Assembly: GCA_050748485.1 (NCBI GenBank)
Contig: JBOGPP010000106.1
Location: forward strand, 4,034-68,033
DNA: 64,000 nucleotides
DNA from: TH5896 sp050748485
GTDB taxonomy: Archaea > Thermoproteota > Nitrososphaeria > Nitrososphaerales > Nitrososphaeraceae
Direction of reading: 5' to 3'
Shown one piece after another: positions 26,383-33,908 of the stretch. How positions within the stretch are numbered: the stretch's first letter is position 1; each line of letters starts with the position of its first letter. The notes beneath the pieces are model-generated. The model was not told the DNA's origin. It made no database searches and worked only from the letters and a program-made list of their open reading frames with translations. The position numbers and the translations under genes were made by a program.

Positions 26383-26482
26383 TTGAGGCAAACTGATATT
26401 ATCAATATATACATGTTCGCGATTTCAACGAGCAAAAATCGAAGCAGCTATCACTTGTGTCCAAATGGTAAGTTTGCCTTAA
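26383..26482. ncRNA. Putative structured RNA upstream of amt
   Basis: TTGAGGCAAACT (26383-26394) pairs with AGTTTGCCTTAA (26471-26482) in a 12-base-pair stem with one G-U pair if read on the plus strand. Inside, CGATTT (26420-26425) pairs with AAATCG (26436-26441). The closing stem is too long to be expected by chance over such a distance, but nothing shows that it is transcribed. It starts about 370 bases before the amt start codon. It could be a small RNA gene, or an operator pair. Confidence 0.4.
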
Positions 26483-26718
26483 AGTAGTATTGTTAGTGGT
26501 CAGATTACCAGATTACCAGAATGCAGTAAAGATCCTTGAACTTTACAGTTCGTTATCTTTGAGCGTATATTTGAAACAAATCCCCCTAATTATTATGTGT
26601 TGATTAGTGAAATCAAATCTCATTGGAAAGTGGTGATATAATTCATATCTTAAATCTTTCATCCTGTTTGGCGATACCAATTGTGATTACTTGAATAGTT
26701 ATACTTGGACTATTTAGT

Positions 26719-26734
26719 TATAAAAATTTTTATA
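26719..26734. promoter_or_regulatory. Palindromic promoter/operator of amt
   Basis: TATAAAAATTTTTATA is a perfect 16-base palindrome whose right end lies 17 bases before the amt ATG at 26752. Either half could serve as the TATA box, so the element could fire in both directions, or a dimeric regulator could bind over the promoter. The left half sits at the distance expected for a leaderless or nearly leaderless amt transcript. Confidence 0.55.
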
Positions 26735-26751
26735 CTTGGGGCGAATGTATC

Positions 26752-27987
26752 ATGGAAGTGCCGATAGATACTGGCGATACTGCTTGGATGATGGTTGCTA
26801 CTGGCTTGGTTCTGCTTATGACACCAGCGCTGGGCTTCTTTGAAGCTGGACTCATCAGGGGCAAAAATTCCTTATCTGTGATGATGCAAACCTTTTCGGG
26901 TCTGGCAATTCTTTCTGTATTGTGGTTCTTGATAGGATTTACGCTGGTATTCTCTCCTTCAATAGGTGGAATTATTGGCGGCCTGCAATGGGCCTTCTTC
27001 AATGAGGTACCTTTTGATAGCGCTCTGGATTATGCTCCATCTATTCCTGGTGTAACATTTGCTACATTCCAAATGATGTTTGCGGTTATAACTCCGCTAC
27101 TGATCACTGGTGCATTCGCTGAACGGGTAAAGTTCAGCGGATTTGTAATTTTTATTGTGGCATGGAGCTTCGTGGTGTATTTCCCGCTCGCACACTGGGT
27201 TTGGGGAGGAGGTTGGCTAGCTAATCTTGGAGTATATGACTTTGCAGGAGGTATTGTAATTCATACGTCTGCAGGCTTGGCCTCAATTGCAGCAGCACTT
27301 GTCTTAGGGCGTCGAAAGAATTTTGGTCCAGATATAATGGTTCCGCATAATATCCCTCTTGCGGTTCTGGGTGCATCCTTACTTTGGTTAGGTTGGTTCG
27401 GCTTTAATGCCGGGAGTGCACTAGCATCAGGTGCCTTGGCAGCGAATGCGTTCCTAGTAACCCAGATTGGAGCGGTGACATCAGCAGTAGTCTGGATTTT
27501 ACTGTCATGGAAAAGATCGAAGAAACCATCTACGACCGCAGCGATCAACGGTGCTATCTGCGGTCTTGCCGGTGTGACTCCCGCTGCTGGTTTCATAACA
27601 GCACAAAGCTCATTCTTTTTAGGAATTGTGTTGGGGTTTGCTTCGTATTTTGGAATCCTCTTGATCAAGGAAAGGTTGAAAATCGATGATGCACTCGATG
27701 TCAGTTCAGTACATGGCCTAACTGGCATAATTGGAGCGCTCGCTATTGGGTTTGTTGCAACAACTCTTGTAAATCCAGATGGTCCTGAAGGTTTACTTTA
27801 TGGAAATGCATCTCAGTTGGCAATCCAAGCTCTAGGAGTGGTTGTAGCCGCAGGCCTGGCGTTTGTAGGAACCATAGTTATCATGAAGGTGATTGACAAG
27901 ACAATTGGTCTTCGTGTTACAGAGGTTGAAGAAGATATAGGCTTAGATATTGCTCAACACGCCGAGCGAGCATATGTAGAGCAATGA
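26752..27987 (+). CDS. amt: Ammonium transporter Amt
   Basis: Ammonium channel/transporter of the cytoplasmic membrane, 411 residues with about 11 hydrophobic segments. Family marks are TPALGFFEAGLIRGKNSLSVM near the start, FAERVKFSGF, GGIVIHTSAGLASIAAAL (first conserved pore His), NAGSALASGALAANAF, AAINGAICGLAGVTPAAGF, and SSVHGLTGIIGALAIG (second pore His). Two PII genes follow at 63 bases and further, the standard arrangement in which PII blocks the channel when nitrogen is sufficient. Control is likely through the palindrome at 26719-26734. Confidence 0.97.
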   Translation: MEVPIDTGDTAWMMVATGLVLLMTPALGFFEAGLIRGKNSLSVMMQTFSGLAILSVLWFLIGFTLVFSPSIGGIIGGLQWAFFNEVPFDSALDYAPSIPGVTFATFQMMFAVITPLLITGAFAERVKFSGFVIFIVAWSFVVYFPLAHWVWGGGWLANLGVYDFAGGIVIHTSAGLASIAAALVLGRRKNFGPDIMVPHNIPLAVLGASLLWLGWFGFNAGSALASGALAANAFLVTQIGAVTSAVVWILLSWKRSKKPSTTAAINGAICGLAGVTPAAGFITAQSSFFLGIVLGFASYFGILLIKERLKIDDALDVSSVHGLTGIIGALAIGFVATTLVNPDGPEGLLYGNASQLAIQALGVVVAAGLAFVGTIVIMKVIDKTIGLRVTEVEEDIGLDIAQHAERAYVEQ

Positions 27988-28050
27988 GGCGTTGGTTATT
28001 ACGAGACGATATATATACCACCCAGAATTACATATTTACGAATATTTTCT

Positions 28051-28401
28051 TTGAAAATGCTCCAAGCTATCATCAGAGCCGAGAAGATGCCAGTGGTTAA
28101 AGAGCAATTGCGAGGTATTGGGATTGGGGGTATGACCGTGTCTTCGGTCTCAGGATGGAGCAGACAAAGGGAACTTCACCTGCAATGGCGTGGACAACCC
28201 GTGTCATACGATCTTGTCCCTCGGATGAAGTTTGAAATCGCAGTTCCCGACGATCGAGTAGAATTAGTAATTAGGACGATTGTAAGACATGCCCGAAGCG
28301 GAGAGAGTGGAGAACAAGGGGACGGGATCATATTTCTTTCGAGTATTGAGCAAGCGATTAATATTGCAACGCTTGAAGAAGGAGACAGAAGTCTGACCTA
28401 G
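28051..28401 (+). CDS. PII-family nitrogen regulator, copy 1
   Basis: GlnK/GlnB-like trimeric sensor of 2-oxoglutarate and adenine nucleotides; probably regulates Amt. The canonical start is MKMLQAIIRAEKMPVVKEQL, which supports the TTG at 28051. The T-loop reads SGWSRQRELHLQWRGQPVSYD: the conserved Gln is present, but the tyrosine that is uridylylated in enterobacterial PII (RGAEY) is replaced (RGQPV). The nucleotide-binding segment reads GDGIIF instead of GDGKIF, so the conserved Lys is Ile, and the following AIRIRTGE segment is AINIATLEEG. Ligand response may therefore differ from classical PII. Same strand as amt, 63 bases downstream. Confidence 0.93.
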   Translation: MKMLQAIIRAEKMPVVKEQLRGIGIGGMTVSSVSGWSRQRELHLQWRGQPVSYDLVPRMKFEIAVPDDRVELVIRTIVRHARSGESGEQGDGIIFLSSIEQAINIATLEEGDRSLT

Positions 28402-28440
28402 TTTGCCTAGTAGCAGCACCATGGTTGGCTCAAAAAATAT

Positions 28441-28448
28441 TATATAAG
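28441..28448 (+). promoter_or_regulatory. TATA box of the second PII gene
   Basis: TATATAAG at 28441-28448 lies 25-32 bases before the TTG at 28473. That spacing is the one expected for a leaderless archaeal transcript starting at or next to the codon. It implies that the second PII gene has its own promoter and supports a shorter protein than the longest open frame. Confidence 0.6.
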
Positions 28449-28472
28449 AATTGGGCATACTCCAATAGGAAG

Positions 28473-28817
28473 TTGAAACGAATTGATCTAATAATTCCGC
28501 TTGAACGCCTGCGTGATTTGAACGATTTGATGCACGAGCATGATGTAGGTGGACTAACCTTCTATGATGTTAAAGGCCGCGGCCGCACAAGACAAGAGCC
28601 TGTAGCTGTGGGAAGAGGTGTAATGCGGTACGTCCCCGAATTTGGGTCACGAATGAAAGTCGAGGTTCTCGTCAGTAACGAGAAGATGAAGCCGCTAATA
28701 GATGATATACTGGCAAAGATAGGTACAGGCTCTCTATCAGATGGGAAGATATTTGTCTACGATGTATCAGAGGCGTACGATATCGGCTCGAAAGAGTCAG
28801 GTGACAACGCCCTGTAA
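28473..28817 (+). CDS. PII-family nitrogen regulator, copy 2
   Basis: Second PII protein, 114 residues when started at the TTG at 28473, which gives the canonical opening MKRIDLIIPLERLRDLNDLM. The open frame extends to a TTG at 28425, but the extra residues do not fit the family and a TATA box lies inside them. The T-loop region is KGRGRTRQEPVAVGRGVMRYVPEFGSRMKVEV, of the archaeal type with RYVPEF; no tyrosine occupies the classical uridylylation site. SDGKIFVYDV retains the nucleotide-binding Lys that copy 1 lacks. Two diverged copies after one amt suggest a division of labour or mixed trimers. Confidence 0.92.
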   Translation: MKRIDLIIPLERLRDLNDLMHEHDVGGLTFYDVKGRGRTRQEPVAVGRGVMRYVPEFGSRMKVEVLVSNEKMKPLIDDILAKIGTGSLSDGKIFVYDVSEAYDIGSKESGDNAL

Positions 28818-28940
28818 CATGTGATTCTTTGGTTGAACTACCAGCGATTGGCGCGTTAAAATGCGTCGATTAGTTTATCTAAAACCATGAACTATACATC
28901 GCGTACTTGAAATATATTCAAGATTCAATTCCTGACGACC

Positions 28941-29327
28941 ATGACGAATTTTAACTCGCTTGAGGAAGTACTGTCACTTCCTACTCGTAAACTTGTAGTA
29001 TCTTCAACTGAGGTAGACTTAAGCAAATCTGAAAATAGCATAGTTTTTGTACTACTGGTAGAAGAGTCTTTTGGGTCTGCGGGTGGACGCGCCGGTGGCT
29101 CTGGGAGCAGAAAGATAAGTAGGATACTTGGCTTTAAGATTCACCAGTCAATGATTTCTCTGATGATTGATATCCGCGAAATGGACATCATAGATCGCTT
29201 TGATGTTCCTTATAGCGCAGTTGCTTTAGATATCACTCTCTCGACTGGACAGAGATCAGTTGTTCAAGGAATCGTAGATCCTATCTTAATCGAGGAGTAC
29301 ATGCGAATTGTTAATACGGTTGTATGA
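28941..29327 (+). CDS. Conserved-looking protein of unknown function, downstream of PII
   Basis: I do not recognise this 128-residue protein. It has a Gly-rich linker near residues 45-56 (FGSAGGRAGGSGSRK) between a short N-terminal alpha/beta part and a C-terminal part with alternating hydrophobics (SMISLMIDIREMDIIDRFDVPYSAVALDITL), suggesting a small beta-rich domain. No signal peptide or membrane segment. An AATATATT box about 25 bases before the ATG suggests its own leaderless promoter. It is 123 bases after the second PII gene and 22 bases before the next gene, so it may belong to a nitrogen-related set. Confidence 0.6.
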   Translation: MTNFNSLEEVLSLPTRKLVVSSTEVDLSKSENSIVFVLLVEESFGSAGGRAGGSGSRKISRILGFKIHQSMISLMIDIREMDIIDRFDVPYSAVALDITLSTGQRSVVQGIVDPILIEEYMRIVNTVV

Positions 29328-29349
29328 CTTAAATTCTTAATCTTATTCA

Positions 29350-29721
29350 ATGTCCGAACCTGATCATGAGGAAACGGTGGAGAATCTCGCTGCGAGTATT
29401 GAAGATCTCTTAAGAATGGGCATCCTCAAATTTGATGATTCAAGTGTGGTCGACCATGAAAGGGTCATCCTAACTACCCAGTTCTCGTTCATCCTCTCAA
29501 AGCTGATGGAAGATCCGAACGTAATGAAAGAGAATCAAGATGCCCTTCTTAAGGCTCTATATTTCGCATTTCTCATCTATCTTGACGATGAACTCAAAAT
29601 CCCTCGGAGGTTAACGATGGCCTTAGGGAATGACATCGAAAAATTTAAAGATGCTTCAGAATTGTCTAAATCTGTAAGAAGGTATGTTTTGGTCTTGTTT
29701 AACATAATGCGAGAGACGTGA
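29350..29721 (+). CDS. Helical protein of unknown function
   Basis: A 123-residue acidic, largely alpha-helical protein with no motif I recognise. It begins MSEPDHEETVENLAASIEDLL and contains a hydrophobic helix in ALLKALYFAFLIYLDDELKIP that is too short and charged at its ends to be a clear membrane span. It lies 22 bases after the preceding gene, so the two are probably cotranscribed. Function cannot be inferred beyond its position in the amt-PII neighbourhood. Confidence 0.6.
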   Translation: MSEPDHEETVENLAASIEDLLRMGILKFDDSSVVDHERVILTTQFSFILSKLMEDPNVMKENQDALLKALYFAFLIYLDDELKIPRRLTMALGNDIEKFKDASELSKSVRRYVLVLFNIMRET

Positions 29722-29850
29722 CCTCAAATTTTGGAGGTGGACCCAGTTTAAGTGTGACTGTATAGGATTGAAATAGCGACATCGATGTTACAAGTATTCT
29801 TGCTACTTAGGTAATAGTTTTTATAAAGTGGAAAATAAAACGAGTCTAAA

Positions 29851-30276
29851 ATGTCGTTACTGCGCGAATCAGGCGAGATCTCTACACGTGATAAAGACAA
29901 CGACCTACCATCATATGGTGCCCTTGACTACTTTCAGATGCACTTCATCGTTATGGGTAATGTTAGCAACCCTTCTGAGTTGATAGCAAAATGCAAGGCG
30001 AGCACGGTTGGTCATTTTTCTAAGAAGCATGTAGAAAAAATAAATTGGGAAGGGGGAAAGATTGCTGAGATAGTGAGTAAAGACCAACAATTAGATAGTT
30101 ATCTTAGAAATGTATTGCTTGAAGAAGGCGAGATTTATATCGACCCGCTAGAAGATCACGTTCGTGTTTACGGAAAATGGAAGCATCAACAGGAATTAGG
30201 TCTGTATGAAGAGCTTGTTCAAACAATGGATCGAATCTGTTACCATATCAAAGCATTTATTAACAAACAAAAGTAG
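29851..30276 (+). CDS. Protein of unknown function in the amt-PII neighbourhood
   Basis: A 141-residue soluble protein, not recognised. Conserved-looking parts are GALDYFQMHFIVMGNVSNPSEL, HFSKKHVEKINWEGGKIAE and GEIYIDPLEDHVRVYGKWKHQQELGLYEEL, a pattern of mixed alpha/beta structure. A strong TATA-like TTTTTATAAAG lies 24-34 bases before the ATG, so it probably has its own leaderless promoter. The start codon of a 46-codon frame abuts its stop, implying a two-gene unit. Confidence 0.6.
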   Translation: MSLLRESGEISTRDKDNDLPSYGALDYFQMHFIVMGNVSNPSELIAKCKASTVGHFSKKHVEKINWEGGKIAEIVSKDQQLDSYLRNVLLEEGEIYIDPLEDHVRVYGKWKHQQELGLYEELVQTMDRICYHIKAFINKQK

Positions 30277-30417
30277 GTGGATACTACGTTTGAGATGGAT
30301 CAAACATTAGACATATTGGACACAATTCATTCTTGCATGCATGCCTCTGTTTTAAAATCAGTTAAGGAATTTTTTCAAACGAACCAGATAGCTACTTCTG
30401 AAGTAAAACAGTATTAA
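30277..30417 (+). CDS. Small protein of about 40-46 residues, unknown function
   Basis: A GTG at 30277 directly abuts the stop of the preceding gene, and an in-frame ATG follows at 30295. The product from the ATG is 40 residues: it begins MDQTLDILDTIHSCMHASVL and ends with TSEVKQY. Composition and codon use look like real protein (an amphipathic helix followed by a polar tail, with a Cys and two His close together). AGGTGG just before the ATG-proximal region may serve as a ribosome site. Function unknown; coupling to the 141-residue gene suggests they act together. Confidence 0.45.
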   Translation: MDTTFEMDQTLDILDTIHSCMHASVLKSVKEFFQTNQIATSEVKQY

Positions 30418-31304
30418 GATATAAAAGAACAGAAGTGAGAAAAAGATTCTGCTGAGATGTGCTTGCCTATTCGGATCCGAAGTGAAATATCTCACACAAA
30501 CGCTTTTCTCCAAGAAGATCTTGTCGCGATGCGTATTCTCAATCGCTCAAGACGTTGTTAAACACCTTTCAATTCTAAACCTTCGACCGAAGACTGGTAG
30601 AATTATCTCATACGGATTAAAATGACTACTATATTCCACCCCTGACCAAAGTTTTGGCAAGCCTGATGCACCCTTAGATTTATCAAGATGTTTTGTTAGG
30701 TAATGCTTAATGTTCTCTCTCGATGGTGATCCATCTAAGTCTTCACCACAATTCAGTGAAGGTCGCCTGAGATTGCTAACTAGTATTTTGCTTATACTCA
30801 AAACACATTGAATAACCCAATTTTTTTCATCGACATCTTATTCCAATCCTAGACATCAGACTGCGTTGATCGGCTCTTCCACAATTGCAGTGATGAGTTT
30901 TAGTGCACAGGAAAGATAGCGCTACTAGTTGATACCGCGCAAATCCTTCTTTCACCAACATCTGGTTATGTGATTATGACTGCATAAATGTTGATCTCCA
31001 ATCCGACCTTATGCTATTTTGAACAATTCTGTCGGGTTAGCTGTGTTACAAAAAGGCAGTTTATCTTTCCAACAGTGATGAGTCCCTGAAACATCGATAA
31101 TTCAGCTTGATGATTCGCGGAGGGATTGCTGAACTGTTATGCATTATTAAATCGTAGCTATTGTTGCTCATTTGCTATTTGCATCCCCTAGGGGAGTCTT
31201 ATATATACAACTTTCTACGTTGGATCCTTAAATCATTTTTACATTCTTGGGAAGGTTAGTCGCGAAAATTTGAGAATGATAGATATTAATTACATCTTTC
31301 CCAT
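30418..31304. other. Gene-poor 0.9-kb interval
   Basis: No confident gene. A minus-strand frame (30547-30801, open for about 12 more codons upstream) reads somewhat like the end of a protein (GSPSRENIKHYLTKHLDK) but has only a TTG start and no recognised family; it may be a decayed fragment. Near the right end lies TCCCCTAGGGGA, a perfect palindrome, followed by a TATA-like stretch at 31199-31207, described separately. The rest shows nothing that I can name. Confidence 0.5.
31184..31207 (+). promoter_or_regulatory. Palindrome with adjacent TATA box
   Basis: TCCCCTAGGGGA (31184-31195) is a perfect 12-base palindrome directly before CTTATATATAC, a strong TATA-like sequence (about 31199-31207). 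Transcription from here would start near 31230, giving a leader of about 75 bases before the nucleotide-sugar dehydrogenase gene at 31305. The palindrome occupies the position of the factor-B recognition element, where a bound regulator would act. Confidence 0.4.
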
Positions 31305-32771
31305 ATGGGGAGTCACAAGATGGATCGTTCGAGATCAGAAATCAATACTCTTGAAAATGCTCAGTCAGTTCACGCACTCAAATATCCAGAGGATCTAGTT
31401 AAAAAAATAAGAAAAGGCAAATTGAAAATCGCAATATATGGACTTGGGCATGTGGGTGCGCCGCTGGCTGCCACTTGGATAAGAGCCGGCGCCTATGTTA
31501 TTGGGATTGATAAATCTGAGAAGGTCAGAGAATATGCCCGAGAAGGAAAAACCCAGATTCCGGAGCCTCACGTTAATGAGGCATTTTCGACAGGACTCAA
31601 CGAGAACCGATTTTTTGTGTATGATGACCCTGTAGCAGCATCAACGGATTCATTTTTCAAGATGATTTGTGTTCCTGTGATGGCAGAAAATGCAACTGCA
31701 AATCTACACGCTGTCGAGGATGTTGCGTCTTCTATAGCCATGGGCCTTAAGCGTGACGATGTGGTTGCATTAACACCTAGCGTTCCTCCTGGAACAACTG
31801 AGGACTATATCTTACCGATCCTCGAAGATAAATCTGGATTCGAGTGCGAAAGAGACTTTTTTGTGGTATACAATCCAGAGAGGATATACGAGGGTAGGGC
31901 TATACACGATATCGAGCATGGATACCCAGCAATTGTGGCAGGAGCTGGACCCCAAAGCTTGAAAGTTGCTTCAGTAGTATATCAAATAATCTTCAAACAG
32001 GGCGTAATCAAACTTTCGTCGCTAAGAACAGCAGAATTCGAGAAGCTAATTGAAGGTGTCTATAGAGACGTGAATATCGCTCTTGCCAACGAATTGGCTA
32101 TGATTTCAGAGAGGATCGGCGTAGATTTTTGGGAGGCCAGAAATGCAGCTAATTCCCAATCATATTGCCATCTCCACAGACCTGGCATAGGCGTAGGAGG
32201 GGCATGTATACCGATATATCCTCAGTTTGTCCTTGATATTGCTAATAAAAAGAATATTGAATCGCCAATTACCAAACACGGTCGCCTAGTTAATGACCGA
32301 ATGCCTTCATATGCAGTGAACGAAGCTTTGAATGCTTATCAAAGGATCCAAACCAAGAGAAAGAATCTCAAAGATTATAAAGTCACACTTCTTGGACTAG
32401 CCTTTAGAGGGGGCGTTTCCGATACTAGGCTGTCTCCTACATACAAGGTAATTGAAGAACTTTTTAAGAAAGGAGTAAAGAATATTCAGGTGCACGACCC
32501 TTTGGTAATGCATGATCATACCCTTATGAAATACTCTGGTGTGAGTTTTAGCAATAACTTAGCGTCCTCATTGAGAGGTGCCGATCTGATTATCATAGTT
32601 GCAGATCATTCCGAATACTCAAATCTAAATGTCGAAGATGTTGGAAATGCGATCGTATATGATGGAAGAGGGATTGTTGACACCTCAAGACCCATTGGAT
32701 CGAACCTCGTTTCGATAGGTGTTGGCAAGAATATGGCGTCACCCATGAAGATCGAAAAACCAACATCATAG
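31305..32771 (+). CDS. Nucleotide-sugar dehydrogenase (UDP-ManNAc dehydrogenase type)
   Basis: Oxidises a UDP-sugar to the uronic acid for surface glycan synthesis. The Rossmann motif is GLGHVGAPLAATWIRAGAYV near residue 48; the catalytic Cys is in GVGGACIPIYP (the I-Y-P form is typical of WecC/UDP-N-acetylmannosaminuronate dehydrogenases, rather than the K-D of UDP-glucose dehydrogenase); VVYNPERIYEGRAI and LGLAFRGGVSDTRLSPT (C-terminal domain) also match. Length is 488, with an N-terminal extension of about 35 residues. The exact sugar is inferred. mtnA follows after 9 bases, without obvious functional link. Confidence 0.88.
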   Translation: MGSHKMDRSRSEINTLENAQSVHALKYPEDLVKKIRKGKLKIAIYGLGHVGAPLAATWIRAGAYVIGIDKSEKVREYAREGKTQIPEPHVNEAFSTGLNENRFFVYDDPVAASTDSFFKMICVPVMAENATANLHAVEDVASSIAMGLKRDDVVALTPSVPPGTTEDYILPILEDKSGFECERDFFVVYNPERIYEGRAIHDIEHGYPAIVAGAGPQSLKVASVVYQIIFKQGVIKLSSLRTAEFEKLIEGVYRDVNIALANELAMISERIGVDFWEARNAANSQSYCHLHRPGIGVGGACIPIYPQFVLDIANKKNIESPITKHGRLVNDRMPSYAVNEALNAYQRIQTKRKNLKDYKVTLLGLAFRGGVSDTRLSPTYKVIEELFKKGVKNIQVHDPLVMHDHTLMKYSGVSFSNNLASSLRGADLIIIVADHSEYSNLNVEDVGNAIVYDGRGIVDTSRPIGSNLVSIGVGKNMASPMKIEKPTS

Positions 32772-32780
32772 GGATGTTCT

Positions 32781-33842
32781 ATGAAACCTTTACATCGCAA
32801 GGAATTACTAACAGTCCAGTGGCGGCGAAACGCAGTTCAGATTATCGATCAAACTAAACTTCCCAACAAATTAGTTTATCTAACATGCACAGATCATCGC
32901 GAAATCGCTAAAGCAATTAAGTCACTCGTAGTGAGAGGAGCTCCTGCTATAGGGATATGTGCTGCTTTGGCCTTGTTATTAGTGACCTTGAATAGTAAGG
33001 CGAAAACCGAGAGGGGTTTAAGATCAGAGCTGGAAAGAGCTGGCAGCCTATTAATATCCACACGCCCAACCGCTGTTAACATCAATTGGGCCGTGAGGAG
33101 AATTCTCCAGATCTCTTCAAAAGGTAAGAATGTCAAAGAGATAAAGCGATTAGTTAAGCGAGAAGCGCTGACAATGCTCGACGACGACATTTTAACAAAT
33201 AGGAAAATGGGGAGGGCAGGTTCAGAATTGTTTTATGATGGAGACGTGGTCATGACGCATTGTAATGCCGGGTCCCTTGCCACAGCCACATATGGAACCG
33301 CGTTGGGTGTACTTAGAGCTGCACGAGAAGATGGAAAAAATTTGAAGGTCATCGCCACGGAAACTAGACCTGTAATGCAAGGCTCGAGGTTAACTGCGTT
33401 TGAATTGATGCATGATCATTTTGATGTACGTTTGATTTCTGATACTGCCGTTGGATATGTCATGGCAAACAGGATAGTTGACAAGGTTATTGTAGGAGCT
33501 GACAGAATTCTACGCACAGGACACGTCTACAATAAGATAGGAACCTACCAGATCGCCACGATGGCTCATATTCACAAGATTCCTTTCTATGTTGCCGCTC
33601 CCATTTCTACATTCGATCTAAAAAGCTCCATTTCTGATATAAAAATCGAGGACAGATCTGCTGATGAAATTACAAAAATCAAGAATATCCTGATAGCTCC
33701 CAAAGGAATTCATACCATTAATCCTGCTTTCGACATCACTCCTCCAAATCTTATTACGGGTATAATAACTGAAGCCGGTCTATTGGAACCACCTTATCAC
33801 AGAAGCATAGATGCGATTATCAAGAGAAATAAAAGATATTGA
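32781..33842 (+). CDS. mtnA: S-methyl-5-thioribose-1-phosphate isomerase-like protein
   Basis: Aldose-ketose isomerase of the eIF2B-like fold, in the methionine salvage pathway. Marks are VVRGAPAIGICAALAL near residue 52, MTHCNAGSLATATYGTALGV (catalytic Cys), TETRPVMQGSRLTAFEL, and VIVGADRILRTGHVYNKIGTY (catalytic Asp), all in the MtnA order. Length (353) matches. Related archaeal proteins act on ribose-1,5-bisphosphate or 5-deoxyribose-1-phosphate, so the substrate is not certain from sequence alone. Confidence 0.9.
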   Translation: MKPLHRKELLTVQWRRNAVQIIDQTKLPNKLVYLTCTDHREIAKAIKSLVVRGAPAIGICAALALLLVTLNSKAKTERGLRSELERAGSLLISTRPTAVNINWAVRRILQISSKGKNVKEIKRLVKREALTMLDDDILTNRKMGRAGSELFYDGDVVMTHCNAGSLATATYGTALGVLRAAREDGKNLKVIATETRPVMQGSRLTAFELMHDHFDVRLISDTAVGYVMANRIVDKVIVGADRILRTGHVYNKIGTYQIATMAHIHKIPFYVAAPISTFDLKSSISDIKIEDRSADEITKIKNILIAPKGIHTINPAFDITPPNLITGIITEAGLLEPPYHRSIDAIIKRNKRY

Positions 33843-33908
33843 GGCAAAGGTGCTAAAAAAACATTAACGGAATAAAGTATTTATCGAGTATCTGGTAAGG
33901 AATGGTAG

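Larger units (their letters stand above)
26085..26751. other. Long gene-free region upstream of amt
   Basis: This 667-base region separates the divergently transcribed redoxin and amt genes. No credible protein gene is seen; a 36-codon frame beginning with ATG at 26380 lies inside the structured element and has no support of its own. The region holds a long-range stem (26383-26482), two tandem copies of AGATTACC (26502-26517) and a palindromic promoter next to amt. It may carry a small RNA or an extended control region. Confidence 0.55.

Noticed and set aside
26502..26517. Two tandem copies of AGATTACC
   Set aside because: Only two copies, too few for a repeat array; mentioned as a possible minor site only.
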